Of a DNA stretch of 64,000 nt, positions 10,310-22,000 are shown one piece after another. The position numbers and the translations under genes are program-made. The DNA is from Isochrysis galbana. Taxonomy: Eukaryota > Haptophyta > Isochrysidales > Isochrysidaceae. The stretch is from NCBI GenBank assembly GCA_018136815.1, contig CM030940.1, positions 1,260,313 to 1,324,312 on the forward strand. Reading direction: 5' to 3'. Below the pieces are notes generated by a model. That model was not told the origin of the DNA. It was given only the letters and a program-made list of their open reading frames with translations, and did no database searches. The number at the start of each line of letters is the position of its first letter. The first letter of the stretch is position 1.

Positions 10310-11579
10310 GCCCGGTCACTCACTCTTTTTACTTTTTAAGCACACAACCACACATTGAAGTGCAAAAATCCAAAAATACGAGTATGGCTTATTGTCCAGT
10401 GTGCATAGAACGAGGTCTTGTGAACCCAGTGAATTGGAGGTTGGTGTTGGTGTCACAAATTTCCTCGTCATTCGATGTTTGTGCCTCACATGAAGGATGA
10501 AGGTTGAGGATGAAGGGCCTCACTAAAAATAAAAAAAATCTTCTTAAAAATTCCCGCTACATATGCGGCGTGAGGCAGCTTGCTAGTGTACCTCCCTACA
10601 ACCCAACCTTAACCCATAACAACCCCCTTCCCCTTCCCCAGTTCCCTCTTTAGCGGCAGGAGAAGCTGGTTCCAGGGAGGCCGCGAGGCCGCGCGCGCTG
10701 CTTCGGCCGGGAGTTGGAGAGAAGGGGGTGGGAGATTGTGGCTCGTCTCTTGATCTAGTTTCGACTCGGATTTTCCTCATTTTTATAACGTGAGGTCTTT
10801 ATTGATTTCCAGTGCGGTTCCTATTACGAGATTTGGCTACCCTAGGTGATGTTCCGTATGTCCAGGCCTCTCGCCGCCTGCAAGAGGCAAGAGGTGTGGT
10901 GTGCCCCACCACTTGATCAATTTTGGCTCTCAACTTGCAATCCCACGCGAGCACGATCAACAGCCACCTTGGCGGGCTACTGGCCGCCCAGCGCGCCCCG
11001 TTCACCGTGTCTTCACCTGCACCTGCAGTTCCTGCACTCTCACCTTCACCTGCACCTTCACTGAAGAAAAAACTTCGGACCAGCACCTTCCCAGTTGGAA
11101 AATTTTTTTATTGTCCATGCTGCCATGCTGCCCGCCCGGTCGCGGTGCCAAGTTAGCCGCTCTAGCCCTCGGTGACTAGTGGTTCACGTGAGCGTCTTGA
11201 GTTTTGTGATACTTTCGTGCACATTGAAGTCCACCACAATACGAGTATGGCTCATTCATGGTCCAGTGTGCATAGAAGCGGTCCTTGTGGACCCAGTAAG
11301 TTGGCGTCACAACTTTCCTCGTCATTCGATGTTTGTGCCTCGCATGAAGGGATGAAGGGCCTCACTAAAAATATACCGGGAGGAGAGCCCGACTGTATTC
11401 TGTATTTCGCGCTCCGGCTTCGAAGGCCCGAAATTCGCGGTAATTCTCGAAATTTTCGCCGGAGAACCCCCAATTTTTTTCGCTGATCCATCTCACCGGA
11501 ACCCTTAGGGAGCTTGTTTAGCCCTTCAATCTCCCATTGTAGCTGGTGCCATCCGCACCCCCATAGTGAGTGACCGGGC
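10310..11579. mobile_element. TIR DNA transposon, non-autonomous (1270 bp)
   Basis: The left end GCCCGGTCACTCACT is the exact inverse complement of the right end (11565-11579), and TA dinucleotides flank both sides. No transposase ORF is visible. Inside, a block of roughly 160-180 bp (10352-10530) recurs in direct orientation at 11222-11375, containing the shared GTCATTCGATGTTTGTGCC. Single left-type ends of the same family occur at 27809 and 28241. TA duplication is typical of Tc1/mariner-like elements, but the superfamily is not proven. Confidence 0.7.
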
Positions 11580-11581
11580 TA

Positions 11582-12658
11582 TGTGCTATGTGAGTGGGGG
11601 CGCGCGCGTTGGCATGTCGATTTCCGGAAGGAAGGGCTGGATAGCTGGGGCGGGTGTCAGGTGTGTAGTGTGTGCTGTGGAAGTGACACTTCTGCCCTTC
11701 GGGGACGGCAGAGGACGGGGTTCCAGCCCCGCAACCCCGAAAGTGGCCTTTGGTGGGCACTAGGATCCTTCATTGTGGCATTGTGGTTCCAACACGCCAA
11801 AATCTACTAAAAAAAAACTCCCTGGCCACCGCGAAAAAAAAAACACCGCATCGTCTTCGCTCGTACTCGCCACCATGAAACAATTGGCTTCTGAAACTTT
11901 GCAGAAGCTCTTATGATAGCATGAGACACCTCTCTATGCATTCACATCGACATTTGGGTGCAATTGTGAAAAGTCGATTTTTTTTTCCCGTCTCCACCCC
12001 CACCTCTACGGTTTACGGTTTAGCAATCCGTCCCCTGGTATGTTGCAGGATTGCTTGCAACTTGGTACTCTACTCCCGGCTTCGCGGCCAGTGATAGTAG
12101 CTCCGCGTTGGCGCTGGGGATCAGCAAGTTGCCTTCATTGTCCGCCTCGTATATAACGTATAACGGGGCCCAGGGGCAGGGGGGGGGTTCCGGGTCCTCA
12201 TGGCTCATGGGCCCCGGATATGTGCTAGTTGGGTGTATTGGGAGTTTTCTACCAAAAAATATCCTCAAATTTCAAATTTCCTCAATTCACAATTCTGAGA
12301 TGGTCATTGTTCACCCCTAATAAAAAACACTGGTTTGACCGCCCCACAAGCCCCCCGATTGTACTTTACACTTTACTCTACTCTAGAGTGGGAGAACCCG
12401 GCGCATCGGCGCGAGTCCTAAAACAAAATTATCCTCCCCCCCCCCTTCTTCACTCTTTCGTCTCTCTCTCCTCAAGCTTCCGCTTCCCCCCCCCCCCCCC
12501 CCCCCCCCCCCTTCCCTCGGCCCGCCCCCGCCCTTCCCCCCCGGCCCGCCCCCAGCCGCCCCCACGGCCCGCCCGCCTCGCTCGCGGTGGCCCGACTCAC
12601 TCTCCCTCACCCGCCTCGCTTCCCCTTGCACACCCACCCTGCGCTGCTCTCTCGGCCA
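11582..12658. repeat. Intergenic with a family-E TIR-element fragment and poly-C tract
   Basis: About 12160-12341 matches one arm of the TIR element complete at 28421-29075, ending in GTTTGACCGCCC. No inverted partner end is nearby, so it is a fragment. A poly-C run of about 25 bases at 12486-12510 lies upstream of COQ9. No gene is seen. Confidence 0.5.
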
Positions 12659-13596
12659 ATGTCCGTCTTCACCCTCTCTCATAGACTCCTCGGCGTACGC
12701 GCGGGCTACTCAGCGGCGGGGCGGGGCGTCGCGCGCCGCGTAGGCCGGCTGCTCTCCACTCACACACCCGAGCGACCAGAGCTGAGTGAGCCGCAGAGTG
12801 AGCCGCAGAGCAAGCCACAGGGCGAGGCTTCCGAGCCGGAGCGGCCGACCTCGCAGCCGGCCGCCAAAGCTGCCGAGGACGCCGACGCGAGCCTGCGAGA
12901 GCGACTGCTCGAGGCCGCACTGAAGGAAGTGCCCAAGCACGGCTGGAACGTCAGTGCCATCTCCGCTGGGGCTGTTGCCTGTGGACTCGCGCCTACCGCC
13001 CACGGCATCCTGCCGCGAGGACCAATTGAGCTCGTCCGCTATTTCAATACACAATGCGATGAGATGCTGCGCGCTGAGCTCGAGGCGCGGCAAGAGGAGC
13101 TTGAGCAGCTTGAGGTGCAAAACCGTCTCATTATCGCCATTGAGACCCGCCTCAACATGCTCCATCCATATGTTGAGACTTGGCCGCAGGTACGCCTAGC
13201 ATATTTTGCCGTGCTGCTCGCCCAGCGCAGTCTATTACGTAATTTGGTGTCACTTGTTCTCAGGCGCTTGCTTTGCGCGCTCTCCCAGCAAACCTTCGTG
13301 AGAGTGCTGCCGACGCACATGAGTTGAGCAACCTACTCCTCTTAGCATGTGGCTCTGAAGCGGAGGCCCGTGTCGCACCGACGCTCCTTGATCCGCACGT
13401 CAAACGAGCCGCCCTTGCTGCCGTGTACGGAGCCGCTGAGTTGTACTTGCTCACTGATCGATCACCAGGATTCTCGGACACCTCTTGCTTCCTTGAGCGC
13501 GAAGTGTCCGCCTTGCAACACGCCGCATCAGCGACAGCAGCTCTTCATGCATTCAATCCTGCCGCACTCCTCTCAATGCTTGCACCACGCAAATGA
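12659..13596 (+). CDS. COQ9: COQ9, mitochondrial ubiquinone biosynthesis lipid-binding protein, two exons
   Basis: Exon 1 is 12659-13189, then a 74-bp phase-0 GT-AG intron (13190-13263), then exon 2 13264-13596. COQ9 presents the isoprenoid intermediate to COQ7 in the mitochondrial coenzyme Q complex. Family features seen are LLEAALKEVPKHGWNVSAIS near the start of the fold, HGILPRGPIELVRYF, then across the splice WPQ|ALALRALPAN, then AALAAVYGAAELYLLTDRS and GFSDTSCFLERE. The N-terminus is rich in Arg/Ser/Leu with almost no acidic residues, as expected for a mitochondrial presequence. The ATG at 12659 is chosen because the upstream open frame has only a non-ATG opening. The length (about 288 aa) is normal. 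Confidence 0.93.
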
Positions 13597-14246
13597 GCCA
13601 GACTGGCGGCATCATCGTCAGACAAATTATACGCTACTCTTGTGCAAATCTCTTCGCAAACGCTCTCGGATGGTATCATCGCTTCATGACTACGCATCTC
13701 GCCCTTCGCTGGTTTCCATTGACCCATGCACATCTCCCATTGCAGAGAGATGCAAGTGGCCCAGGCAACAAAACGGATTCCGTGTCAGACCAAGGAAGTC
13801 ACGGTGACGTAGCATTCGACGATAGATCTCGATTGTTATCTCAATGCGCGTCTTGTCATCTCAATGGATATCGGTAGCACTATTCATCAATGGCAAAGTC
13901 TTCCGTTTGCTCTCGGACCTTAACTCTCGCAATTCCTTCTGATGCCATTTTGACAAGCAACATAAGGAGCAAAGGTTCTCAAACCTAGATGCTGTGGTAT
14001 AGGTCCCTAACCTCAACCTCTCTCTTTCTTCTTGTGATTTTAGTTAGATGTTTTTCGCTGTTTGCTTGATGTTCGTCTAAAGGATCCCACGGATGCACAC
14101 CCATTGCGTACTGTGCGCCTCCCCGATTTGTGTGCCACACCAATGAATCTTGCGCTGCAGCTCTACCACTAGGAGTGAACAGAAATATCCGGACAGGTGT
14201 TTTGCAGACGATTGGACACGTTTTGACAAGATATGATTTCTTCATA
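13597..14246. other. 3' flank of COQ9, no gene seen
   Basis: Unique sequence with short random ORFs only. It ends at the tail of a truncated family-B retroposon. Confidence 0.4.
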
Positions 14247-14814
14247 CTCTCACCGCACACGCGGCCGTGGACCCTCTACTTTCTACTCACGCAGCAAAAC
14301 TTTCTACACCCCCACTCCGCCGGAACTTTTCCCGCCGCCATCAGGCGACTCCCCCCGTGCACTACTAGGGGGATAGGGGTAAAGGGCTTAGATATGGTCC
14401 GGTGGCCCGCGCCCCCCCCCCCGGTGGTCCGTTCCCCCCTTCCTCCTGCGCATACCGGGCTGGCGGCGTCCTTAGTCCCGACTTCTCCTGTAAACAGGTA
14501 TGTGAGCTCCGCCCACCGAGCTCACCCCCTTCTCCGCGCGCTCTCTCCCCTCTCCTGCGGCACGCGCGATGGCGCGCCTGCGACAAGCCTGCAGCTGCCC
14601 CTGGCGACCCCTAGAGGCTCTTGGAGGCTTGGAGCTTGGAGGCCAGCTCAGGGGGCAGAGGAGGCTGCGGCTGGGCCCTGGCCTCCCCTGCCTCTCCCAC
14701 GTTGGCGCTCCTGAGCCCCAGGGTCCCCCACGCTGCACTTGTCTGCCTGTCGACCAGGGGGGGAGGGGGGGTTGGAGCGATGGGCTAGCCAGGTCAGGCC
14801 AGGACGAGCGAACT
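14247..14814 (-). mobile_element. Family-B retroposon, 5'-truncated
   Basis: It aligns with 3148-3899: the terminal TCTCACCGCACACGCGG, the GTGCACTACTAGGGGG block, the GGCTTAGATATGG block, and the GC-rich body to about 14814. It then breaks off before the 5' hairpin. No clear target duplication is seen. Confidence 0.7.
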
Positions 14815-16086
14815 AGATGTGCCTGTGTTGTATTCCTGCCCATCTGAAGGCTGTAGGCATGAATATTCGTGTAAGGTACGCGCTCACAATTACAATTGAA
14901 CAGTTCCCCGTGTTGCCACTGACGCACAAGACACACAGATTCGGATTCCCCATGGTCTCAAGTCCAGGTTTGCAGGTTTTGGTCTCGAAATTTGCGATTT
15001 GAATTTTGTTTTTGCTGTTACTATAATTGTTGGCTCGTTTAAGGTAATAAACCGGCATGACTTCGACTTCTCGTTCTGCAGTCGCTCTGCGAGACTCTCT
15101 CTCTCTCTCTCTCTCCGTCCGCCTCTCCTCGGCCGACGGCAAGAAGATTCGTCCAAAACATTCTCCGGTCCCAAGATATCTCGTGGGGGGTCTCTCCGCG
15201 CTCCGCGAGGGAAAGGACGCGATCTCGCTCCGAGATCGGCCTCGCGCCCTCCCACGCTGCCCCGCCGTGCCCTCGGTCCCTCGCCCCCCCCCGCGGCAGG
15301 TTCTTTCCCTCGGCGTGCCGTCCGTCGCCTCCGGCCGTTATATTAATCCCCCCCCCGCGCGAGGTTCTCTTCTCCCCCGCGCGCGGTTCGTTTCCTCCGG
15401 CCGTCGTTGTTCCCCCCCTCGCTTCGATTCCTCTCGCGGTTCCTTCGATGATTGCCTCCATCTCGTCCGTTCTTCTTCGCGATCCTCGCGGAGGGGGCAC
15501 CGACGTTTAATGTTAGTTTTGTCGCGGTTTCGATGAAAGAAAGGAAGAACGAATGGCACGCGCCTCGCGTCTCGCGTCTTGTTTCGTCGCCCCTTGCTCG
15601 TTGCTTGTCTAGAAGGTCTCTCCGCACATCGCCTTCTTCCCCCGGCGCGATTTTGGATCTCTCCTCGACCCTCCGCGTTGGCTTCAGCGGACGAGTTTCA
15701 CTTTAACGATAGTTCGAACCCTTCGTTTGCGTAGTTTTGCGCTCTCTTTCCGTATTTCTTCGCGCATGACGAGCGATCGCGACCTCAGCATTCGTCGCAC
15801 GGGGAGGGTTTGTTTATCTTATGATTCCGGAGTGTTTACGTTAGTTTTCTGAGCCCAAGGTCGTTGGGGTTTGGGTTTCTTGTGAGTGTTTTTGTAGCAA
15901 CTTCGTCGAGTCCCACCGTGTTCCCAAGCGAGTCCCCCCGAGTTCCCGAGTCTATACCACGAGTCAACGAGTCAATACAAGCCAAGCACGCGCCTGAGCC
16001 ACCCCCAGTCGCCTGCCACCACCTCCCACAAGCCTCCTTCCACACTTCCGCGCCCTCCGTGCGTCGTGCGTCGTGCGTCGATCACC
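14815..16086 (+). other. Putative 5' LTR/leader of the methyltransferase-bearing retrotransposon
   Basis: This is the untranslated stretch before gag. It is CT-rich (a TC run at about 15095-15115) with no convincing ORF. The part at 15830-16086 resembles 60860-61120, including spaced GAGTCCC/CGAGTC motifs, which also precedes a gag-like start. I cannot delimit an LTR because no second LTR lies in the window. Confidence 0.45.
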
Positions 16087-18858
16087 ATGCCCGTAGTCAC
16101 CCCCGAGGAAAGCTCCATGAGCTCCCCGCAAGAACCGCATTCCGCGCTAGCTGCCGGCGCGCCCTCGCAGGCCATCACCAAGAGTGAGATGAGCCTTGCT
16201 CTGACAAGCACAAAATCTTCGCTCGCGCCTTCGGCTCCGGTCGTCACGTCGAGTTCTTCCCTTGAGAAATCTTCATTGTCCCCGCGTCATGAGCCCGTCC
16301 CTTCTTCTTCTCTTCCCGAACCGTTTGGGTCGAAGTCTCCTGGGGAAGAGAGCCTCTTGGGACCCCTCCCTTCTTCAAAAGAGAGCCCTTCCGAGCCAGT
16401 TCCCCCCTGCTCTCGCCTCTCCGCGCCGACGGTCGAAGTTCCGCCGCCTCCGCGGGCCTCTACTCACACCCCGTCAACTGGAGCTGGAATGGGTCCTCTA
16501 ACCTCGTCTGTTGCTCCACCGGCGGCCTTTCCTCTCCTTTCTTTTGCTGATCCTTTGCCAAGTGTTCATTCCTCTCTCAATCCCTCTGTGGTTGGTGCTG
16601 AAGATGATGTGGATTCCGTCCGGTCCCTCCCTCCTTTCGAGCCCCCACCATATGAAGAGTTTGTTCCACCCCCGTCGTCGACGTACTTGTACCCCAAGCG
16701 TAACTTCGTTCCACCTCCGACCGCCACCGTCGGCGCCGCCCAAATCATGGACCAACAAGTCCAGATCGAGGCTCTCCGCGGCGCTGTCGACCGCCTCGAG
16801 TCCTCTACCCTCCAAGCCGCCCAGCGCCACGAAGAATTTCAGCGAGAGGTGGGGTCTACCTTCAACGCGATACTCAACATTCTACAGGGCCAAGCGGGCA
16901 CTACGACTTCGTCTCGAGTCGAAACTTCGCCCCCGCTTGTGGAAGAAGGAGACAACTCCATTGGTGCTCCCCCTGCCTCGGTCAAGTTCCCTTCTCAATC
17001 TTTGCCCGCCGCGCCGTTCTCCGTTCCGCCGAATCCGATTTCCGATCCCGAACCCAATACGCCTGTTCCTGTCTCACCCGCCAAGCCCGTTTCTGATCCC
17101 CAACCTCCACCCACCGTCGCGGGCCTCCGCTTGCTTCCAAATCCGGCGGCTCGGCGCCATCCCGTCGATCCAAGCCTCGCCGGTGATGTTTCTGAGCGAG
17201 AGGTCATCCTAGCCTCGTGGGACCAACTGTTTGAGGATGCCGCCTACGAGGTAGCCTCTCTCTACAGGAAGTCCGACGATTTCGAGCTCATCCACGCCAT
17301 TCTCAACGGCGGCCTCTCTCGGGCCGGCAATGTTTGGCACTACCGCGTGTTTTTCGAGAAGGAGCACGTGACCAAGTGGGCTCGGAGCCGCTTCTTCCTC
17401 GACCGCACCCTCCATCACCAAGTCCGAATGGGCAAAGAGCTTTCCGAGATCAAGTTCCCCAAGGGCCTGGCCTCGGACAACGTCCAGACAGCGGCCACCT
17501 CTTGGAACGATTTTCGTCTGTCCTTCATCAAGCCGCTCGAGCGCGCCCTCTCGCTCGGCTGCGACCACCGCGAAATCTTTACATCCTTACTAGCGGCCGC
17601 CAACTTGTGCACCACCGGCAACCAAAGGATTTACGCCTTCCTCCTCGATCTCGCCGAAGACCCGGTCCTCTCTCTCAACCCCGCGCTGGCCTGCGACGTG
17701 CTTCTCCGCAAGTGCGACGCCACTTTCGCGGCCAACGTGCCTGGCTTCGCCAAAGACTCCGCCTCCATGGAGTGGGACCGGCTCGTAGCTCGTGAGGCCG
17801 GCTCCGATCTCTTAGAGTTATCCAAGAATTTGGTGCGCGCGTACGTCCGCAAGATGGGTGACGCGAAGGTGGATGCCACGACAGTCTGGGACCACCCGAA
17901 CATGTCGCACGATATCAATCAACGATTCGAGTCCATCATTCGGAACGACAAGGTCGACGCGGCTCGCGGCGTGGATAACGCGACCAAGTTCGGCGAGTAT
18001 CTTGCAAAGACTCGCTTCCGCGTCGAGAACCACGAGCTTCCTCGTTCGGCCCTTTCGTGCGTCAACCTCTGCCAACGCTACTTGAGCCCGTACGAACAGT
18101 CCCGTGCTGGCCAACAACAAACGTCGGTCACGGTCGCCGCCGTGACGCCGCCGGCGACTACTTCCAAGTCCACCAAAACCGCCAAGGTTGCTAAGGCTGC
18201 CTCCAACCCCGCGGACACTACGGCTTCGATGGTCGCCGCCGTCCAAGCGGCGGTGACCGAGGCATTAAAATCGCAAAACAACAACTCGAACCGCAAGGCG
18301 ACTGGCGCTGACAATCGTCGGGCTCCGCCTCCGCCTACGAATTACTCCGCATCGTCTCCGTTACCGGACGCACTTCTTGACCGTCCTCTCGGCAAAAGCA
18401 CGTCTTCTCGTCGCCAATGTGATCCCCCTCCGAACGGCCTTGGGCTTCCGGCCGATTCGGGCCTCTCGGAATGGGATCCAGGTAGCTGGTCTCGAGCTCG
18501 AGCCCGCTTCTGGCAAATTTCTCGTTACGCTGGTCACCCGGCCCTTCGCGCTGCGCTCACGCGCTGCCGTCCCTCCGATGCCACCATGACGGCGCCGCGT
18601 CTCGACGACCTAGACCGCGACGTCAAGGAGTGGACCGACGCCAACGGCTGCGCGTACTGCGCCTTTCGTCCCCGGGCCCCATCTGGTACGCCCGAGGCAG
18701 ACCTGTGGAAGTATGGCACGGGCGACGGAGCTCATAACCCCGTCGTTTGCCAACCGTACATTCGTTTTCTCTGTGAAGGCGGCAGTGGCGAGTGTGGTAA
18801 CGACCCAGAAGTCCACCGCCGCCTCCGCACGATGGTCGTTCTCCGTCCGGCCCATTAG
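16087..18858 (+). CDS. Retrotransposon Gag-like polyprotein
   Basis: An ORF of about 923 residues. The N-terminal third is Pro/Ser-rich. A short coiled coil follows at about 16745-16890 (MDQQVQIEALRGAVDRLESS). A helical capsid-like region follows at about 17180-18100 (LIHAILNGGLSRAGNVWHY, FLDLAEDP-type patterns). The tail contains Cys pairs (GCAYCAF, VCQPY, EGGSGECG) that could be a non-classical zinc-binding nucleocapsid. The ATG at 16087 is preferred over the upstream GTG-opened frame, and a second copy at 61119 also has ATGCCCGT here. The next ORF lies about 0.2-0.6 kb downstream in another frame. Gag identity is inferred from position, composition and the retropepsin in the next ORF; no exact family match is recognised. 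Confidence 0.65.
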   Translation: MPVVTPEESSMSSPQEPHSALAAGAPSQAITKSEMSLALTSTKSSLAPSAPVVTSSSSLEKSSLSPRHEPVPSSSLPEPFGSKSPGEESLLGPLPSSKESPSEPVPPCSRLSAPTVEVPPPPRASTHTPSTGAGMGPLTSSVAPPAAFPLLSFADPLPSVHSSLNPSVVGAEDDVDSVRSLPPFEPPPYEEFVPPPSSTYLYPKRNFVPPPTATVGAAQIMDQQVQIEALRGAVDRLESSTLQAAQRHEEFQREVGSTFNAILNILQGQAGTTTSSRVETSPPLVEEGDNSIGAPPASVKFPSQSLPAAPFSVPPNPISDPEPNTPVPVSPAKPVSDPQPPPTVAGLRLLPNPAARRHPVDPSLAGDVSEREVILASWDQLFEDAAYEVASLYRKSDDFELIHAILNGGLSRAGNVWHYRVFFEKEHVTKWARSRFFLDRTLHHQVRMGKELSEIKFPKGLASDNVQTAATSWNDFRLSFIKPLERALSLGCDHREIFTSLLAAANLCTTGNQRIYAFLLDLAEDPVLSLNPALACDVLLRKCDATFAANVPGFAKDSASMEWDRLVAREAGSDLLELSKNLVRAYVRKMGDAKVDATTVWDHPNMSHDINQRFESIIRNDKVDAARGVDNATKFGEYLAKTRFRVENHELPRSALSCVNLCQRYLSPYEQSRAGQQQTSVTVAAVTPPATTSKSTKTAKVAKAASNPADTTASMVAAVQAAVTEALKSQNNNSNRKATGADNRRAPPPPTNYSASSPLPDALLDRPLGKSTSSRRQCDPPPNGLGLPADSGLSEWDPGSWSRARARFWQISRYAGHPALRAALTRCRPSDATMTAPRLDDLDRDVKEWTDANGCAYCAFRPRAPSGTPEADLWKYGTGDGAHNPVVCQPYIRFLCEGGSGECGNDPEVHRRLRTMVVLRPAH

Positions 18859-19082
18859 GTCGCCGGCGGGGCCCACGTCCGCGCTGTTACCCCGCTACCA
18901 GTCCAGGGTAGTGGGCCTGAACGCCACCCACCAAAAGATCGTATTACGCTACGGCCGAGTACTTCTACGGCCTCCAACCGGTACCCCAAGATTCCCCAAG
19001 TTCCAGACAAGCCCTACCACCTCCATCCCCCTCTTTCTCCTGCCCCCTCGCCGATTGCCCCTATTTCTCCCAATGCCGATGA

Positions 19083-22000
19083 TTCCATCCTGATTCTCGA
19101 TATCACGCACGAGTCCTCAAAACCAAGTCAACCGTCACCGCCTCTCTATCAACTCAAGCCGCTCAACCGCTACCCCCGCCACTCCCCAAGCATCCCCAGT
19201 CCAAGACCTCACGGTCTGCGAAAATCCAGCCGCCGCAGGCCCAATCCAACCTTCAATCCTTCAAATCAAATTTCGCATGCCCGAGCCACAAAACGTCTCC
19301 CGAGTACGAGTCCGAGTCCAAGTCACGTTCAGAATTACCCTCTTCGTCTTACGCCACCGCGAGCCCATCTACGAGTCTGAGCCCAGTCCAGTCATCACCG
19401 GTATCACCAGTCTCCATCGCTACGACGATGGAGGCGCAGTTCTCCGGTACTTCCCCACTTTCTTTCGAGTCCGAGTCCAAGCCTGTTTTGAGCAAACCCC
19501 GTTCTGAGCCATCCGAGTCCGAGTCCGAGTCCGAGTTTACAACGTCACCGAGTCCTACCACGCGGTCGGCCGCAGGATTAACGGAGCTCCAGCCACCCAC
19601 TGAGCCTCCGACGACCACTCCTTCCGCGGGAGTGTTCACCTTCGGTCCTCCGCGCCCCGAGTCTGAGTCATTTGGAAACTCCGGTCACGTCCAGAATCCC
19701 AACCACAACCGAGCCCCGTTTCACGAGCCACCGCGTATCGAGTCCAAACACAAGCTGACGCCGAAGCCCTCGACGACAGCCACTGTGTCCTTGTCCGAGC
19801 CACCGTTTCGAGTCTCGCCGCAGCCGGCCTGCCACTCCAGCAAGCTGCACGCCGCCGAGCCGATCCCTTCCGTTTCCGTTCCGAGTCCGAGTCCAATCGC
19901 ACAAGACAGTGCATCCCGAGCCCGCGTAATCAAGCCCGTCACCGAGTCCGAGATTTCGGCCGCACCGAGCCAACCGGTGCTGGCCACCGTGCCCCTATCG
20001 TCATCACAAGCTTCAGCCTCGTCCTCACCGACGGTTGCGACGTCAGGGGGCTTCACCTTTGGGCCGGCACCGTCCGTTCCCATTTCGAAAGTGAGCCCTG
20101 TTTTCAGTGCCCAGCACGCCAGAAACGACGAGTCCGAGTCCGAGTACCAATTAACGTCACCGCGGAGTCTGCGGTCGACCACCGGCGTTCCCACGCCACC
20201 CCATCAACCGAGAGCCATGGAGGAGCTGGCACAGCCGTCTCCTAGCCCTTCTCAAGTTGCCGAGTCTTCCGAATTCGAGTCTGAATCCACCGTAATTTCA
20301 GCGGTCCATCCACCCGCTAGCCCGAGCCAAGTCCTCCGAAGAATGCTTCGCATTGGAGAACCTCTTCGGTCACCACCCACGCCAGCCGCTGCCGCAGAGC
20401 CACCACCCTGGCCTCAGCCTTCCCCGCGGCCGGCTTCTACGACAGCCACGTCCCTTCTTTCGTCGGCGCCGACCCCGCCGGCGACAGATTGCAACGAAGT
20501 CGATGCCGGGCCCGATTCCTCTTCTGATGTGACCATGGAGAGTGACCACAACTCCCTTGCACGTCGAGGAACGGCCGCCTCCCAAACCGAGCTTCTACGC
20601 CCATTGAGCCAACCCAACCGAGTCTCTAAGCCATGCCCTTCACGCCTCTCACCGGTGGTGTCGCGGCCGCGGCGTCCGTCGCCGCAATCCGACACCCCAC
20701 CTCTCCGAGTTTGTTCGTCGATCCCGTCCTCCGAGCCCGTCTCCACGTCGTCGATATCCGAGTCTTCTTTCATTCGTCCTACGTCGCCGCGGCCACCGGT
20801 TGCAGCCCCCAAGCACTGCCTGCCTCTCGATACCACTACCACCGCCATCATGCGCGTGGCAGCGATCAATGCGTCCGCGATCCAGTCCTTCGATTCCTCT
20901 CAAAACAACTCCGATGTCGGCACCCGTGATGATACCCCGTCACCCGCTCTCCACGCTCTCGCCTCTCTTCGTGCACGAGCGAGCGGCTCTGCGGTGGTAT
21001 TACCTCGGCACCTCACGGAGGCAGCCCAAGAGCTTCGCCGGCCTCGCAATGGCACCCTAGCCTCGCCTGTCGCCGCGCTACCCAAGCACTTCGATGAGCT
21101 TTGCGCTGAGCTCACGAAGATGAATCAACGAGTCCAAGACGGGCTGACGTCTGGCTGTCACGCACCACGCGTTCTCGTCGTTGGCGAGACGAGCGGCGTC
21201 GTCTCCTCCATGTTCCTACTCGCCGGTGCTGATGTAGCTACGTGCGATTTGTATCCTTCCGAGATCGATTACGTGCCCCACTTCCAAGGCGACGCGCTTC
21301 ATGTCCAAAACCTAGGTTGGGACCTAGTCATCGTCCACCCGCCCTGCACGTACCTCTCCGCCGTCAGCAGTCAATGGCTCTCCCAAGAACCCGGACGTCG
21401 TGCCGCTCTTGAGTCGGCCGCCCGCGTCTTCAAGTCAATGGCCTCCGCCACTGCTCCGTTTGTAGCGGTTGAGAACCCTCGGATGCATGCGGAAGCTCGC
21501 CGTTTAGTCGGGGGGTTGACCCCGACCCAATTCGTCCAACCCTGGGAGCACGGCACTGGACACCAGAAAGCCACCGGGTTGTACCTCACCAAAGGGCTGC
21601 CGCCCCTCCAGCCAACTTGCGTCGTGGATGGCCGTGAGTCGGCCATGGCTAACCTCTCTCCTTCACCGCACCGTGGCGCTCTTGGCAGCCGCACCTACGT
21701 CGGTGTAGCTGGAGCGATGGCGATCCATTGGATGCCTGTTCTTCTTCGACATTTGAGTCAACAGCGAGACCAGACGTCGACGAAGAAATTGTCCGCGTTA
21801 GAGCTACTCGCTTGCGCGCGGTGCAGCCTATTGGACCGGCCTTCACTTAGCTCGACCGAGGCTACCGCCTACGAGCCGTGGTCGGCTCTTCATCGTTATG
21901 AGAGGGGGAGGGAAACTAGTGAAGTTTCTTCCGACCCCGTTGTTTCCCGTCCAGCTACTCCCGAGTCAGACAACCACGAAGACCAAAAAGAAACCCACGA

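Noticed and set aside
12587-12658. Upstream start for COQ9
   Set aside because: It opens with GTG and gives Pro/Leu-rich sequence; ATG 12659 yields a proper mitochondrial presequence.
19277-19507. Short ORFs overlapping the start of the methyltransferase ORF as separate genes
   Set aside because: They are frame shadows of the GAGTCC-rich repeats; the long frame is open through this stretch.
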